A DNA stretch of 33,621 nucleotides from Gemmatimonadota bacterium. GTDB taxonomy: Bacteria > Gemmatimonadota > Gemmatimonadetes > Gemmatimonadales > Gemmatimonadaceae. Position numbers and translations under genes: made by a program. Positions 8,254-16,830 of this stretch are shown here, piece after piece. The notes beneath the pieces are model-generated. The model searched no databases. It was given only the letters and a program-made list of their open reading frames with translations, and was not told the DNA's origin. Each line of letters starts with the position of its first letter. Within the stretch, counting starts at the first letter, position 1. The DNA is taken from positions 1-33,621 of the forward strand of contig CANNKR010000003.1 of NCBI GenBank assembly GCA_947504615.1, written 5' to 3'.

Positions 8254-8557
8254 CGGTCTCTCACGGGAATACTGACGGGCACGGGGGCTCGAATGCCCAT
8301 TCTTAGTGCATTTGCCGTGCCGTGATTACCGAGCGTGGCGATTTGTCCTCAAGTGACGATGGCGGGTCGTGAAGTGACGGCGCCACGGCTGTTTTTCGTC
8401 CTGTACCGTCCCGGCGACGGTGGACGCGCCCCCGCAGGAGACATCCTGTTCATCGGCAGGGGACAGAGTGGCCGTAACTGCGCGGCGATTTGTCCCTGTT
8501 CAACGCTGCGTCAGGGCGCCTCATTGACCTGCGCGCGCTCCGCGCCACATTCGGGAG
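8254..8557. promoter_or_regulatory. Divergent intergenic region with repeated GGCGATTTGTCC
   Basis: This 304-bp gap must hold the promoters of the signalling operon (leftward) and of the GH35 gene (rightward). GGCGATTTGTCC occurs exactly at 8337-8348 and again at 8484-8495 in the same direction, and the reverse form GGGGACA is at 8459-8465. A shorter direct repeat (AAGTGACG) lies at about 8351 and 8372. These look like regulator sites, perhaps for the NtrC-like protein itself (inference). I saw no clear -35/-10 or -24/-12 element. Confidence 0.45.
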
Positions 8558-10381
8558 ATGAAAAAGACGATCGCAGCACTCGCGCTGGCCCTCCTCGGCC
8601 TGGCGACCGGGGCGGCCACCGGGGCGGCGCAGGCGCCGGCGCACACATTTGCCCTCTCGGCCACCGATTTCCTGCTCGACGGCGCGCCGTTCCAGATCAA
8701 GTCGGGGGAGATGCACCCGGGGCGCATACCGGCCATGTACTGGCGGCATCGCATCCGGATGGCCAAGGCCATGGGGTTGAACACCATTGCCGCCTACATC
8801 TTCTGGAACCAGCACGAGGAGTCCGAGGGGCACTTCGACTTCACCACCGGCAGCCGCGACATCGCCCGGTTCATCCGCATCGCGCAGGACGAGGGGATGT
8901 GGGTGCTGCTGCGCCCCGGCCCGTATGTATGCGCCGAGTGGGATTTCGGCGGACTCCCCCCGTACCTGCTGCGCGACCCCGAACTCCGGATCCGCTCGCT
9001 CTCCCCGCGCTATTTCGCGGCCGCCGAACGCTATCTCGCCAGGCTCGCCGACGTGGTGCGCCCCCTGCTGGTGACGCACGGTGGCCCGGTGCTGATGGTG
9101 CAGATCGAAAACGAGTACGGCAGCTACGGCAACGACCGCAACTATGTGAAGCGTCTCAAGGACGTGTGGATCAAGCACCGCATCGACGTCCCCTTCTTCA
9201 CCGGCGACGGCCCCACGGCGTACATGCTCGAGGCCGGCCACGTGGACGGCGCGGCCGTCGGACTCGATTCCGGCTCAGACGAGAAACACTGGGACCTCGC
9301 GCGAAGCATCGTTCCGGGGGTCCCCATCTTCTCGTCCGAGACGTACCCCGGCTGGCTGACCCACTGGGGCGAGGCGTGGGCACGCCCGTCGGTGGACGAA
9401 CTGAAGACGGAAGTCACTTTTCTTCTGAACGCGAAGAAGTCGTTCAACTTCTACGTCGTGCACGGCGGCACCAACTTCGGCTTCACCGCCGGCGCCAACG
9501 CGGGGGGCAAAGGCTACGAGCCCGACGTCACCAGCTACGACTATGACGCCCCCATCGACGAGCAGGGGCGTGCAACACCCAAGTACCTGATGCTGCGCGA
9601 ACTGCTCGGCGCCACGCTGCCGGCGGGGCAGTCGCTGCCGCCGATCCCGGAGCCGATCCCGTCCATCACCGTGCCCGAGTTCGCCATGCAATTGTATGCG
9701 TCGATCTGGGGCAACCTGCCCGCACCGGTGGCGTCCATTCACCCGCGCCCATTCGAGATGTACGGGCAGAACCAGGGGCTCGTGCTCTACCGGACCACGC
9801 TCGTCGGGCGCAAGAGCGGCAAGCTGATGATCACCGACCTGCACGACTACGCGACCGTGTTCGTCGATGGCGTGCTGGTTGGCACGATCGACCGGCGACT
9901 CGGCGAGAAGAGCATCGACCTGCCGAAGGTCACCACCCCCAACCCCGTACTCGACCTCCTGGTCGAGGGGATGGGCCACATCAACTTTGCGCAGGAGATG
10001 ATCGACCGCAAAGGGATCACCGACCGCGTGACGCTCTCGGGGATGACGCTGATGAACTGGAGCGTGCACCTGTTCCCGTTGCGCGACGCGTGGGTGGCGG
10101 CGCTGCCGGCGTCCGCGGCACCGGGCACACGCCCCGGGCTTTTCTTCCGCGGCGCATTCACGCTCGCCAAGCCGGCCGACACCTTCATTGATATGACCGG
10201 GTACCGCAAAGGCGTCGTCTGGGTGAACGGCCACAACCTCGGACGCTACTGGGACATCGGCCCGCAGTCGCGGCTCTATTGCCCCGCGTCGTTCCTGAAG
10301 GCGGGGCGCAATGACGTGGTGGTGCTCGACCTGCTGAAGACGGAGGCGTCACCGTTGCGCGGGGCGGCCACGCTGCAGTAG
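8558..10381 (+). CDS. Secreted glycoside hydrolase family 35 beta-galactosidase
   Basis: A 607-residue protein starting MKKTIAALALALLGL with a signal peptide of about 26 residues, so it acts in the periplasm or outside. The TIM barrel carries family-35 signatures: LDGAPFQIKSGEMHPGRIP at the start, RPGPYVCAEWDFGGLP, the acid/base E186 in QIENEYGSYG and the nucleophile E261 in SSETYPGW. GGTNFGFTAGAN is also typical. C-terminal beta domains include GVVWVNGHNLGRYW, common to these enzymes. It should remove terminal beta-galactose from oligosaccharides; exact linkage cannot be read from sequence. The GGGAG before the ATG at 8558 is unusually close to the start. The gene stands alone, divergent from the signalling operon. 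Confidence 0.93.
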   Translation: MKKTIAALALALLGLATGAATGAAQAPAHTFALSATDFLLDGAPFQIKSGEMHPGRIPAMYWRHRIRMAKAMGLNTIAAYIFWNQHEESEGHFDFTTGSRDIARFIRIAQDEGMWVLLRPGPYVCAEWDFGGLPPYLLRDPELRIRSLSPRYFAAAERYLARLADVVRPLLVTHGGPVLMVQIENEYGSYGNDRNYVKRLKDVWIKHRIDVPFFTGDGPTAYMLEAGHVDGAAVGLDSGSDEKHWDLARSIVPGVPIFSSETYPGWLTHWGEAWARPSVDELKTEVTFLLNAKKSFNFYVVHGGTNFGFTAGANAGGKGYEPDVTSYDYDAPIDEQGRATPKYLMLRELLGATLPAGQSLPPIPEPIPSITVPEFAMQLYASIWGNLPAPVASIHPRPFEMYGQNQGLVLYRTTLVGRKSGKLMITDLHDYATVFVDGVLVGTIDRRLGEKSIDLPKVTTPNPVLDLLVEGMGHINFAQEMIDRKGITDRVTLSGMTLMNWSVHLFPLRDAWVAALPASAAPGTRPGLFFRGAFTLAKPADTFIDMTGYRKGVVWVNGHNLGRYWDIGPQSRLYCPASFLKAGRNDVVVLDLLKTEASPLRGAATLQ

Positions 10382-10425
10382 CGTCGGCCGAAGTGTGCTC
10401 GGCGGGGCCGGCTGGCCGTTCCGCA

Positions 10426-10490
10426 ACCGTCCACCGTCCACCGTCCACCGTCCACCGTCTACAGTCTACCGTCTACCGTCTACCGTCTAC
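10426..10490. repeat. Heptamer tandem repeat ACCGTC(C/T)
   Basis: About nine head-to-tail copies of a 7-bp unit: first the CCGTCCA form, then the CCGTCTA form, with one ACAGTCT variant at the switch. It fills most of the gap between the convergent GH35 and methyltransferase stops and touches the last codons of the latter. The block switch from one variant to the other suggests two expansion events. Confidence 0.85.
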
Positions 10491-11086
10491 TCCGCCCGCT
10501 CCAGCGCCAACGTCGCCCCGCGCAACTGCGCCCCCACGTAGCAGTGCATCCCCACCGCCGTCAGCCCGGCATCACGAAACGCGTGCCGGTACCATGCCGG
10601 CGTGCGCTGGTGCCAGAGGCGCTTGTCCCCTTCCAACTCGTCGGCATTCGTGAACGCCTCCAGATACGCCACGCCGTCGAGCATGGATTCCAGAGCGCGC
10701 AGCCCCGGCCCAAGCTCCTCGGCCCGCACGTACTGCAGGACGTCGCAGCAGACCACCAGATCGAACCGTCCGACCAGTCCCACCTGCCCCACCGTGCCGA
10801 AGGTCCCGTGCCGGATGCCCCGCGTGCGCCCGAAACGTTCCACCACGTAGTCGCTGGAATCGATGCCGACGTACTCCGCCTTGGGACGCTCGTCCAGAAA
10901 GTGCGATCGCCACGGCGCCTCGCCGCACCCGATGTCGAGGATGCGCTTCACCGGCCGCTCCAGCAGCACCTCGGCGACGCCGAGCGAGTGCCGCACCTTG
11001 CGGCGGACGCCGGCGGGGGTATTCACGCGGTGGCGCGGGTCGCGATACCAGCGGTCAAAGTAGGCCTGATCGTACTGCTTGGTCAT
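10487..11086 (-). CDS. Class I SAM-dependent methyltransferase
   Basis: A 199-residue protein. The ORF track begins at 11233 inside the neighbour; ATG 11086-11084 overlaps the upstream stop as ATGA and opens the conserved part (MTKQYDQAYFDRWYRD), so it is preferred. Motif I is ILDIGCGEAPWR (49-60), motif II ends AEYVGIDSS and motif III is FDLVVCCDVLQYV, giving a complete class I Rossmann fold. It resembles small Methyltransf_25-type enzymes; the acceptor is unknown. It is the third gene after lspA and the epimerase-like gene. Its last codons lie at the edge of a heptamer repeat. Confidence 0.85.
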   Translation of the reverse strand: MTKQYDQAYFDRWYRDPRHRVNTPAGVRRKVRHSLGVAEVLLERPVKRILDIGCGEAPWRSHFLDERPKAEYVGIDSSDYVVERFGRTRGIRHGTFGTVGQVGLVGRFDLVVCCDVLQYVRAEELGPGLRALESMLDGVAYLEAFTNADELEGDKRLWHQRTPAWYRHAFRDAGLTAVGMHCYVGAQLRGATLALERAE

Positions 11087-11838
11087 GGCGTATTCGAACG
11101 TTCGTTCGATGGCGCGATCACGCGCGCCGCCGCGCGAATGTCGGCCGCGTCCACCGTCGTGCGGCCATCGGGGGCGTCGAGCGCCAGGCGCACCATCCCC
11201 GCGGCGAGCGCGTCGCCGGTGAGCGTCGACCACCGGTCGCGCAGTCGCCCGGCACCGAAGAGCGCCGCGCCCTGCAGCAGTACGTCCACGGCGACGCTCG
11301 CCACCCGCTCGGCGACGCGTCGTTCATCGCGGTCGCTCCCCGAGATGAACGATGGCTGCACGATGAGGTGCGGCAATCCGCTGGCCCGCAACTCGTTCTC
11401 GAAGCGCCCACGCACGGCCAGGTACGGGTTCCCGCTCGCCGCATTGGCCCCGATCGACGAGAGGTACACGACGAGCGGACGGATGCCCGCCGACCGCGCG
11501 GCGCGCAGCAGCAACGCCGACAGTCCATAGTCCACCGCGTCGTAGCCCGCCGCCTTGCCGGTGGCTCGCTCGTCGCGCGCGGTGCGGGCACGCGTGGTGC
11601 CGAGCAGCGCGAACACCACATCGGGGCGCAGACGCCCCATCGTGCGCGCCATGTCGTCGTCGATCCACGGCGTGCTGTCCGTTTCGGCGCCCGCCGCCGA
11701 GAAGCGCGACATCCAGGCACCGAGCGATGGCGAATCAGGACGCACGTGGGCGACGGCGCGCACCCCTTCGCGCGCCAGGCGCTCGGTGACGTGGCGCCCC
11801 GTGTATCCGGTGGCGCCGGCAACGAAGGCGATCGTCAC
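11083..11838 (-). CDS. NAD(P)-binding epimerase-like protein (atypical SDR)
   Basis: A 251-residue protein with the dinucleotide-binding GATGYTG (8-14) at its start, the hallmark of extended or atypical short-chain dehydrogenases. LVVYLSSIGANAASGNPYLAVRGRFE contains the Ser and Tyr region with YLAVRGRFE in place of the usual YxxxK, so the catalytic lysine appears to be an arginine. LIVQPSFISG matches the typical post-active-site strand of NmrA or complex-I-assembly-like family members. Enzyme activity is therefore uncertain and it may be a binding or assembly protein. It lies 43 nt after lspA and overlaps the methyltransferase by 4 nt. Confidence 0.8.
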   Translation of the reverse strand: MTIAFVAGATGYTGRHVTERLAREGVRAVAHVRPDSPSLGAWMSRFSAAGAETDSTPWIDDDMARTMGRLRPDVVFALLGTTRARTARDERATGKAAGYDAVDYGLSALLLRAARSAGIRPLVVYLSSIGANAASGNPYLAVRGRFENELRASGLPHLIVQPSFISGSDRDERRVAERVASVAVDVLLQGAALFGAGRLRDRWSTLTGDALAAGMVRLALDAPDGRTTVDAADIRAAARVIAPSNERSNTP

Positions 11839-11881
11839 GCGAGTTCCCCGCGGTCGCCGAGCCCCGCACGCACGGGCGCGC

Positions 11882-12388
11882 TCACGCCGGCGGCGGCGAG
11901 GCCGGCGTGTCGGGCGGCGTTTCGTTCCACGTCAGGATGGCCAGCAGCACCGCACCGCAGGTGACCCCCGAATCGGCCACGTTGAAGGTCCAGAACCGCG
12001 ACGCGCCAATGCCCACGTCGATGAAATCGACCACGCCGCGCACGCTGCGCATGCGATCAATCAGGTTGCCGGTCGCGCCTGCGGCGATCATCGCCAGCGC
12101 GGCCGACAGCCAGGTGGTCGTCGGCGGGAGCCCGCGCCACATGCGCACGATGATCACCACCATCACCAGGGCGAGCACGGAGAAGACCGTGCGCGACCAC
12201 CCGCCCAGCGACATGTTCATCGCCGCGCCGGTGTTGTACGTCAGCGTCCAGCGCACCCAGTCGCCCACGACCTGCTGCGGCACGTGCAGCGGCAGCCGCG
12301 ACTCGGCGATGCGCTTGGTGACGATGTCGCCGGCCAGTATGCCAAGGGCGATGGAGACGAAGATGCGGTCGCGGGGGGAAGAGAGCAT
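11882..12388 (-). CDS. lspA: Lipoprotein signal peptidase (signal peptidase II)
   Basis: A 168-residue integral membrane aspartic protease that cuts signal peptides from lipidated prolipoproteins in the inner membrane. Catalytic aspartates are D111 in GNLIDR and D139 in FNVADS. The conserved LTYNTGAAM (49-57) and VVDFIDVG motifs are present, and four hydrophobic segments can be placed. One departure is GAAM where most homologues have GAAF. Length is typical. The proline-rich tail (TPPDTPASPPPA) is extra. It is divergent from hrpB, with 105 bp between the starts, and leads a three-gene set. Confidence 0.93.
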   Translation of the reverse strand: MLSSPRDRIFVSIALGILAGDIVTKRIAESRLPLHVPQQVVGDWVRWTLTYNTGAAMNMSLGGWSRTVFSVLALVMVVIIVRMWRGLPPTTTWLSAALAMIAAGATGNLIDRMRSVRGVVDFIDVGIGASRFWTFNVADSGVTCGAVLLAILTWNETPPDTPASPPPA

Positions 12389-12493
12389 GCGGGCGGAATG
12401 AGGTGCCGTCGTGGACTACGGTGAGCGTGCGGTCTAACTTACCGCCGCGACGCCTGCGCCGGGAACCCGTCCGGCGCTCTCACCCCTCCGGAC

Positions 12494-15046
12494 GTGCCGG
12501 CGCCCAGACTTCCCATCGACGACGTCATTCCCGCCCTGCGCGATGCACTGCGCACGGCGCGGCACGCCGTGCTGGTGGCGCCGCCCGGCGCGGGCAAGAC
12601 CACGCGGGTGCCGCTGGCGCTGCTTGGGGAACCGTGGTGCACGGGGCGCGTGCTCGTGCTGGAACCACGGCGACTGGCCGCGCGCGCCGCGGCGCACCAG
12701 ATGGCGCGCCTGCTCGACGACGAGATTGGCGGCACCGTGGGGTACCGCGTGCGGCTCGAGTCGCGGGTCTCGGCGCGCACGCGCATCGAAGTGATCACCG
12801 AGGGGGTGCTCACCCGAATGCTGCAGGACGATGCCACGCTCGACGGCGTGTCGGCGGTGCTGTTCGACGAGTTCCACGAGCGCAACCTGCAGGGCGACCT
12901 CGGGCTCGCGCTCACGCTGCGCACGCGCGAGCTGGTGCGCGACGATCTGCGCCTGCTGGTGATGTCGGCGACGCTCGATGCCGCCCCGGTGGCCGCGCTG
13001 CTCGGCGGCGCGCCGGTGATCGAAAGCCACGGACGCCTGCACCCCGTGGAGACGCGTCATCGTCCGACGCGCGAGGGCCAGTGGATCGACGCGAGCGCCG
13101 CGAGCGCGGTGCGCGCCGCGCTGGCCGACGACGCGGGCGACCTGCTCGTCTTTCTTCCGGGTCAGGGGGAAATCGCCCGCACGGCGACCGCGTTGTCCGA
13201 CGTGGACGGCGCCATCGACGTGATTCCACTGTACGGCGCCATGCCGCTGGACGCGCAGGACCGGGCCATTCGCCCCAGCGCCGACGGGCGTCGCAAGGTG
13301 GTGCTGGCCACGGCGATCGCCGAGACCAGCCTGACCATTGAAGGGGTGCGGGTGGTCATCGACAGCGGGTTGTCGCGTGTGCCGCGCTTCGACCCCCGCA
13401 GCGGCATGTCGCGGCTGGCGACCACCCGCGTGTCGCGTGCGAGCGCCGACCAGCGGCGCGGGCGCGCCGGCCGTCTGGGGCCCGGCGTCTGTTACCGGCT
13501 CTGGGCCGAAGGCGACGACGCGCAGTTGCTGGCCCAGCGCACGCCGGAAATTCTCGAGGCCGATCTCGCGCCGCTGGCGCTCGAGCTGGCCGCGGCCGGC
13601 ATCGATGATGTGCGGTCGCTGGCCTGGCTCGACGCGCCGCCGCCCAGCGCGCTGCTGCAGGCGCGCACGTTGCTGCAGGAACTCGACGCCCTCGACGCCG
13701 GCGGCGCGAGCGCCGGCGGCGCGAGTACCGGCGGGGCGATCACCGCGCACGGCCGACGCATGGCCTCGCTGGGCGTGCATCCGCGGCTCGCGCACCTGGT
13801 GGCGCGCGGCGCGGAACTGGGGCACGGCGCGACGGCGTGCGACGTGGCGGCGTTGCTGGGGGAGCGCGACATCTTCAACCGCGAATCGGCCGAAGGCGAT
13901 GCCGACCTCGCCGACCGCGTGCGTGCCCTGCGCGACGCGGATTTTGCGCGCACACACCGTGCCGACCGCGGCCGCCTGCAGCGTGTGCGGCAGGAGAGTG
14001 ACGCGCTGCGCCGCGCCATCGGTGTGCCACGCGCTGCGCCGCATGGGGCGCAGCGCGACGCCGCCGCTCCGGATGATCGCATCGTGGGGCTGCTGGTCGC
14101 GCTCGCCTACCCCGACCGGCTGGCGAAGCAGCGCCCCGACGCGCCGGGCAAGTACCTGATGCGCAACGGGCGCGGCGCGACCTTCGCGGTGCCGCAGACG
14201 CTGGGCGCCGCCGAGTGGCTGGCCATCGCCGACGTGGACGGCGACCCGCGCGAGAGCCGCATCTGGATGGCCGCGGAGATCGATGCCGACGACGTCGCCG
14301 CGCACTTTGCCGCACACGGGTCCGACGAGGTCGTCCGCCACTGGGACGCCGACAAGCGCGTGCTGAAACTCTCGCGCGTCACGCGCCTGGGCGCCATCAC
14401 GCTGCGCGAGAAGCCGCTGCGCGCGCCATCGGCGGAGGACGCCGCCGCGGCGTTGCTCGAGGTGGCGCGCAGCGAAGGGCTCGCCGTGCTGCGCTGGGAT
14501 GAGCGCGCCACGCGCCTGCGGCAGCGGCTGGCCTTTGCGCATCGCATCGACGACGCGTATCCCGCGGTGAGCGACGATGCGCTGGCTGCGACAATCGACG
14601 ACTGGCTGCTCCCCGCCCTGCAGTCGCTCGGCACGCTGAATGCGCTCGCCAAGGTGGACGTGGCCGACGCGCTGCTGGCGCGACTGACGTGGAAGCAGCG
14701 CGAGCGACTGGACGCGCTGGCGCCGACGCACTGCACGGTGCCCAGCGGGTCGCACCTTCCCATCGACTACGCCGACGCCGAGTCGCCGGCGCTCGCCGTG
14801 CGTCTGCAGGAACTGTTCGGGCTGGCGGAGACGCCGCGCGTGGGCGATGGGCGCGTGCCGCTGACGTTGCAGTTGCTGTCGCCGGCGCAGCGTCCGGTGC
14901 AGGTGACGCGCGACCTGGCGGGCTTCTGGGCGCGCTCATACTTCGATGTGCGCAAGGATCTGCGCGGCCGGTATCCGCGGCACTACTGGCCCGAGAATCC
15001 GCTGGACGCCGAGCCGACGGCGCGCGCGAAGCGGCGCGGGACGTGA
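12494..15046 (+). CDS. hrpB: ATP-dependent helicase HrpB
   Basis: An 850-residue DEAH-box-type helicase. Walker A is APPGAGKTTR (29-38), the Walker B variant is DEFHER (125-130), characteristic of HrpB, followed by VMSATLD and the helicase C motif QRRGRAGRLGPG. The long C-terminal part, with WPENPLDAEPTARAKRRG at its end, is the HrpB-specific domain. The start is GTG 12494, matching the family's start just before IDDVIPALRDAL. A GGAS/GGAT-rich insertion near residue 405 is probably a flexible linker. The cellular role of HrpB is poorly defined in any organism; an RNA-related role is usually assumed. It is followed by two hairpin elements and no downstream partner gene. Confidence 0.94.
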   Translation: MPAPRLPIDDVIPALRDALRTARHAVLVAPPGAGKTTRVPLALLGEPWCTGRVLVLEPRRLAARAAAHQMARLLDDEIGGTVGYRVRLESRVSARTRIEVITEGVLTRMLQDDATLDGVSAVLFDEFHERNLQGDLGLALTLRTRELVRDDLRLLVMSATLDAAPVAALLGGAPVIESHGRLHPVETRHRPTREGQWIDASAASAVRAALADDAGDLLVFLPGQGEIARTATALSDVDGAIDVIPLYGAMPLDAQDRAIRPSADGRRKVVLATAIAETSLTIEGVRVVIDSGLSRVPRFDPRSGMSRLATTRVSRASADQRRGRAGRLGPGVCYRLWAEGDDAQLLAQRTPEILEADLAPLALELAAAGIDDVRSLAWLDAPPPSALLQARTLLQELDALDAGGASAGGASTGGAITAHGRRMASLGVHPRLAHLVARGAELGHGATACDVAALLGERDIFNRESAEGDADLADRVRALRDADFARTHRADRGRLQRVRQESDALRRAIGVPRAAPHGAQRDAAAPDDRIVGLLVALAYPDRLAKQRPDAPGKYLMRNGRGATFAVPQTLGAAEWLAIADVDGDPRESRIWMAAEIDADDVAAHFAAHGSDEVVRHWDADKRVLKLSRVTRLGAITLREKPLRAPSAEDAAAALLEVARSEGLAVLRWDERATRLRQRLAFAHRIDDAYPAVSDDALAATIDDWLLPALQSLGTLNALAKVDVADALLARLTWKQRERLDALAPTHCTVPSGSHLPIDYADAESPALAVRLQELFGLAETPRVGDGRVPLTLQLLSPAQRPVQVTRDLAGFWARSYFDVRKDLRGRYPRHYWPENPLDAEPTARAKRRGT

Positions 15047-15068
15047 GGGGCTGAGATTCGTTCTTTTC

Positions 15069-15209
15069 AACACGGAGACCGGAGATAACGGAGGGCCACG
15101 GAGAACGACAACTGCAATAAGGGGGCGTGGGGGACAGGTCCGTCCGCCACACCCCCTCTGAGCTGTTGCAGTACTCCGTGGCCCTCCGTGCAACTCCGGT
15201 CTCCGTGTT
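15069..15209. repeat. Hairpin element, copy 1 (MITE-like)
   Basis: A 141-bp unit that is nearly one long inverted repeat. AACACGGAGACCGGAG (15069-15084) is the exact complement of CTCCGGTCTCCGTGTT (15194-15209). Inside, GGAGGGCCACGGAG pairs with CTCCGTGGCCCTCC, and the centre AGGGGGCGTGG pairs with CCACACCCCCT. There is no ORF, so it is non-autonomous. It lies just after hrpB and could act as a transcript end or stabiliser. Confidence 0.85.
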
Positions 15210-15243
15210 AAAGCAACCAAACCCAGCCGAGACCGGTTCGTTC

Positions 15244-15384
15244 AACACGGAGACCGGAGATAACGGAGGGCCACGGAGAACGACCACTGCATAAAGGGGG
15301 CGTGGGGGACTGTACCGTCCGCCACACCCCCTCTGATCTGTTGCCGTACTCCGTGGCCCTCCGTGCTCCTCCGGTCTCCGTGTT
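15244..15384. repeat. Hairpin element, copy 2 (MITE-like)
   Basis: The second 141-bp copy, same orientation, starting 175 bp after copy 1. The terminal AACACGGAGACCGGAG and CTCCGGTCTCCGTGTT are again perfect complements. It is flanked by CGGTTCGTTC on the left and ATAGAAACCGA on the right. Those flanks also border copies near 21.6-22.1 kb, so the full element is probably longer than the perfect arms. It ends 25 bp before the stop of the DinB-ICMT gene. Confidence 0.85.
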
Positions 15385-15409
15385 ATAGAAACCGAACTCG
15401 CCTGAACCG

Positions 15410-16327
15410 CTACACCAGCCAGCGCCGCGTGGTATCGAGCAACTCCTGGTACGGCGCGCCGAATTTCTTCAGCAGGTAGCGTTCCTCGCGCAACACCACC
15501 CCCCAGTGCAGCAGCGCCCACGACGGGACGAGCAGCACCAGGTCCCACGGGTTGTTGCGCAGCACCCCCACACCCGCCTGCGCCAACAGGAACCCCAGGT
15601 ACATCGGATTGCGCGTGAAGGCGAAGGGCCCGCCGAGCACGAGCGCTCGCGGCGCGCGCCACGGCACCGCCGGCGTGCGCCGCTTCACGAAATGCTCGTG
15701 CGCCCAGTACGCCAGCCCCGCGCCGGCGGCGATGAGCACGAACCCCGTCCAACCGGGCCAGCCCAGCCGCCACGTGATGCCACTGAAGTGGCTCAGCCCC
15801 TCGCCGAGCAGCAGCGCGGTGATCGGCACGAACGGCGCCGGCAGCAGCACATTGGCCACTGCCTCCTTCTGCAGCGCGAGCATCGCCACCTGCCCCGCAT
15901 GATACGCGAGATGCTGCACCACACCATCGAGCATCGTGGTGCGGCTGTACCCGCGCTCACCCACCGGCGCCGCCAGTTCGTCGGCCGTCATCACCGACAC
16001 CCGAGCAGCCAGTTGCTCAATGGCGTCGCCGAGTCGCGCCACGTCCTGCGCCCACTGTTCCGCGCTCACGGCCGACGGATCGGGGAACTCCTCGCCGTCC
16101 GGGGGATCGCACGACGGGTCGTCGAGGCGCAGACGCGGCGTGTCGACCCAGGTCGTGAGGTGCCGCAGCAGCTGCCACGGCGTGTGCGAGCTGCGTGCGC
16201 GACGCGACGCCGCCTGCGGCGCCGTGAGCCGAGCGAGCACCTCGGCCACCGATGGTCCGTGCCACGGCGCGCCGTTCCACGCGCGCCGCAACTCGGCGGC
16301 CAACCGTTCGCCCGGCGTCACCGGCAT
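15410..16327 (-). CDS. DinB-like domain fused to isoprenylcysteine methyltransferase-like membrane domain
   Basis: A 305-residue protein with two unrelated parts in one open frame. Residues 1-155 are a DinB-like four-helix bundle with the metal-type histidines H56 (LLRHLTTW), H139 and H143 (HLAYHAGQ). Residues about 157-305 are membrane-embedded and match the ICMT/phospholipid-methyltransferase family, with FAFTRNPMYLG (236-246) and EERYLLKKFG..Y (281-293). DinB folds often carry thiol-dependent chemistry and the ICMT fold methylates using SAM at the membrane; a joint reaction is inference only. The ATG at 16327 lies 4 nt after the previous stop. It is the last gene of its operon. Confidence 0.85.
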   Translation of the reverse strand: MPVTPGERLAAELRRAWNGAPWHGPSVAEVLARLTAPQAASRRARSSHTPWQLLRHLTTWVDTPRLRLDDPSCDPPDGEEFPDPSAVSAEQWAQDVARLGDAIEQLAARVSVMTADELAAPVGERGYSRTTMLDGVVQHLAYHAGQVAMLALQKEAVANVLLPAPFVPITALLLGEGLSHFSGITWRLGWPGWTGFVLIAAGAGLAYWAHEHFVKRRTPAVPWRAPRALVLGGPFAFTRNPMYLGFLLAQAGVGVLRNNPWDLVLLVPSWALLHWGVVLREERYLLKKFGAPYQELLDTTRRWLV

Positions 16328-16331
16328 GCCA

Positions 16332-16826
16332 TCATCCGACCTTGTAGCTCATCGCGGAGCCGGTCAGGTGCTTGCGCAGCATCGACAGCTGCCCCAGGTG
16401 ATAGCTGTCGTGTTGCGTGAAGAAGGCCAGGATGCCGCCCACCGAACGGTCGGCCACCGGCAGCTTGAACTCGGTCATCTGCGCCGCGCCGTCGGCGGTG
16501 AGCGCGGCCATGGCCGACTCCAGCGACGTGCTCGCCGCGGTCCACGCCGCGAGCAGCTCGACCATCGTGGGCCACGACGTCACCGCGTCGATGGGCGTGC
16601 GTGGCGTGATGTAGGCGTCAATCGGATTGTCTACCGGCGCCGCGCCGGCGGTACGCGCCATCAGGAACCGTGACCCGATGATGTGCGCCAGGAGGTAGGC
16701 CACGGAGTTGGCGCCATCCAGCGGGCGGGTGCGCGAGGCGTCATCGCCGATGCCGTCCACGGCGTTGCGGACGAGCCCGGTGTTGAGCGTGATGATCGCG
16801 TGCAGGGGGGCGATGTAGGGAATCAT
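16332..16826 (-). CDS. DinB-family protein
   Basis: A 164-residue protein. The listed ORF begins at 16901 inside mscL; ATG 16826-16824 (MIPYIAPLHAII) is the sensible start. Histidines in AYLLAHIIGSRF and in TQHDSYHLGQL are placed as in DinB metal-binding bundles, with the final HxxxHLGQ-type motif being the clearest match. No signal peptide. Members are thought to be metal-dependent, often bacillithiol- or mycothiol-linked, transferases, but most are uncharacterised. It lies 4 nt after mscL and 4 nt before the DinB-ICMT fusion, so all are probably cotranscribed. Confidence 0.85.
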   Translation of the reverse strand: MIPYIAPLHAIITLNTGLVRNAVDGIGDDASRTRPLDGANSVAYLLAHIIGSRFLMARTAGAAPVDNPIDAYITPRTPIDAVTSWPTMVELLAAWTAASTSLESAMAALTADGAAQMTEFKLPVADRSVGGILAFFTQHDSYHLGQLSMLRKHLTGSAMSYKVG

Positions 16827-16830
16827 GATC

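Noticed and set aside
12434-14755. 773-residue minus-strand ORF opposite hrpB
   Set aside because: Low-complexity shadow typical of high-GC codon bias; hrpB on the other strand carries all motifs.
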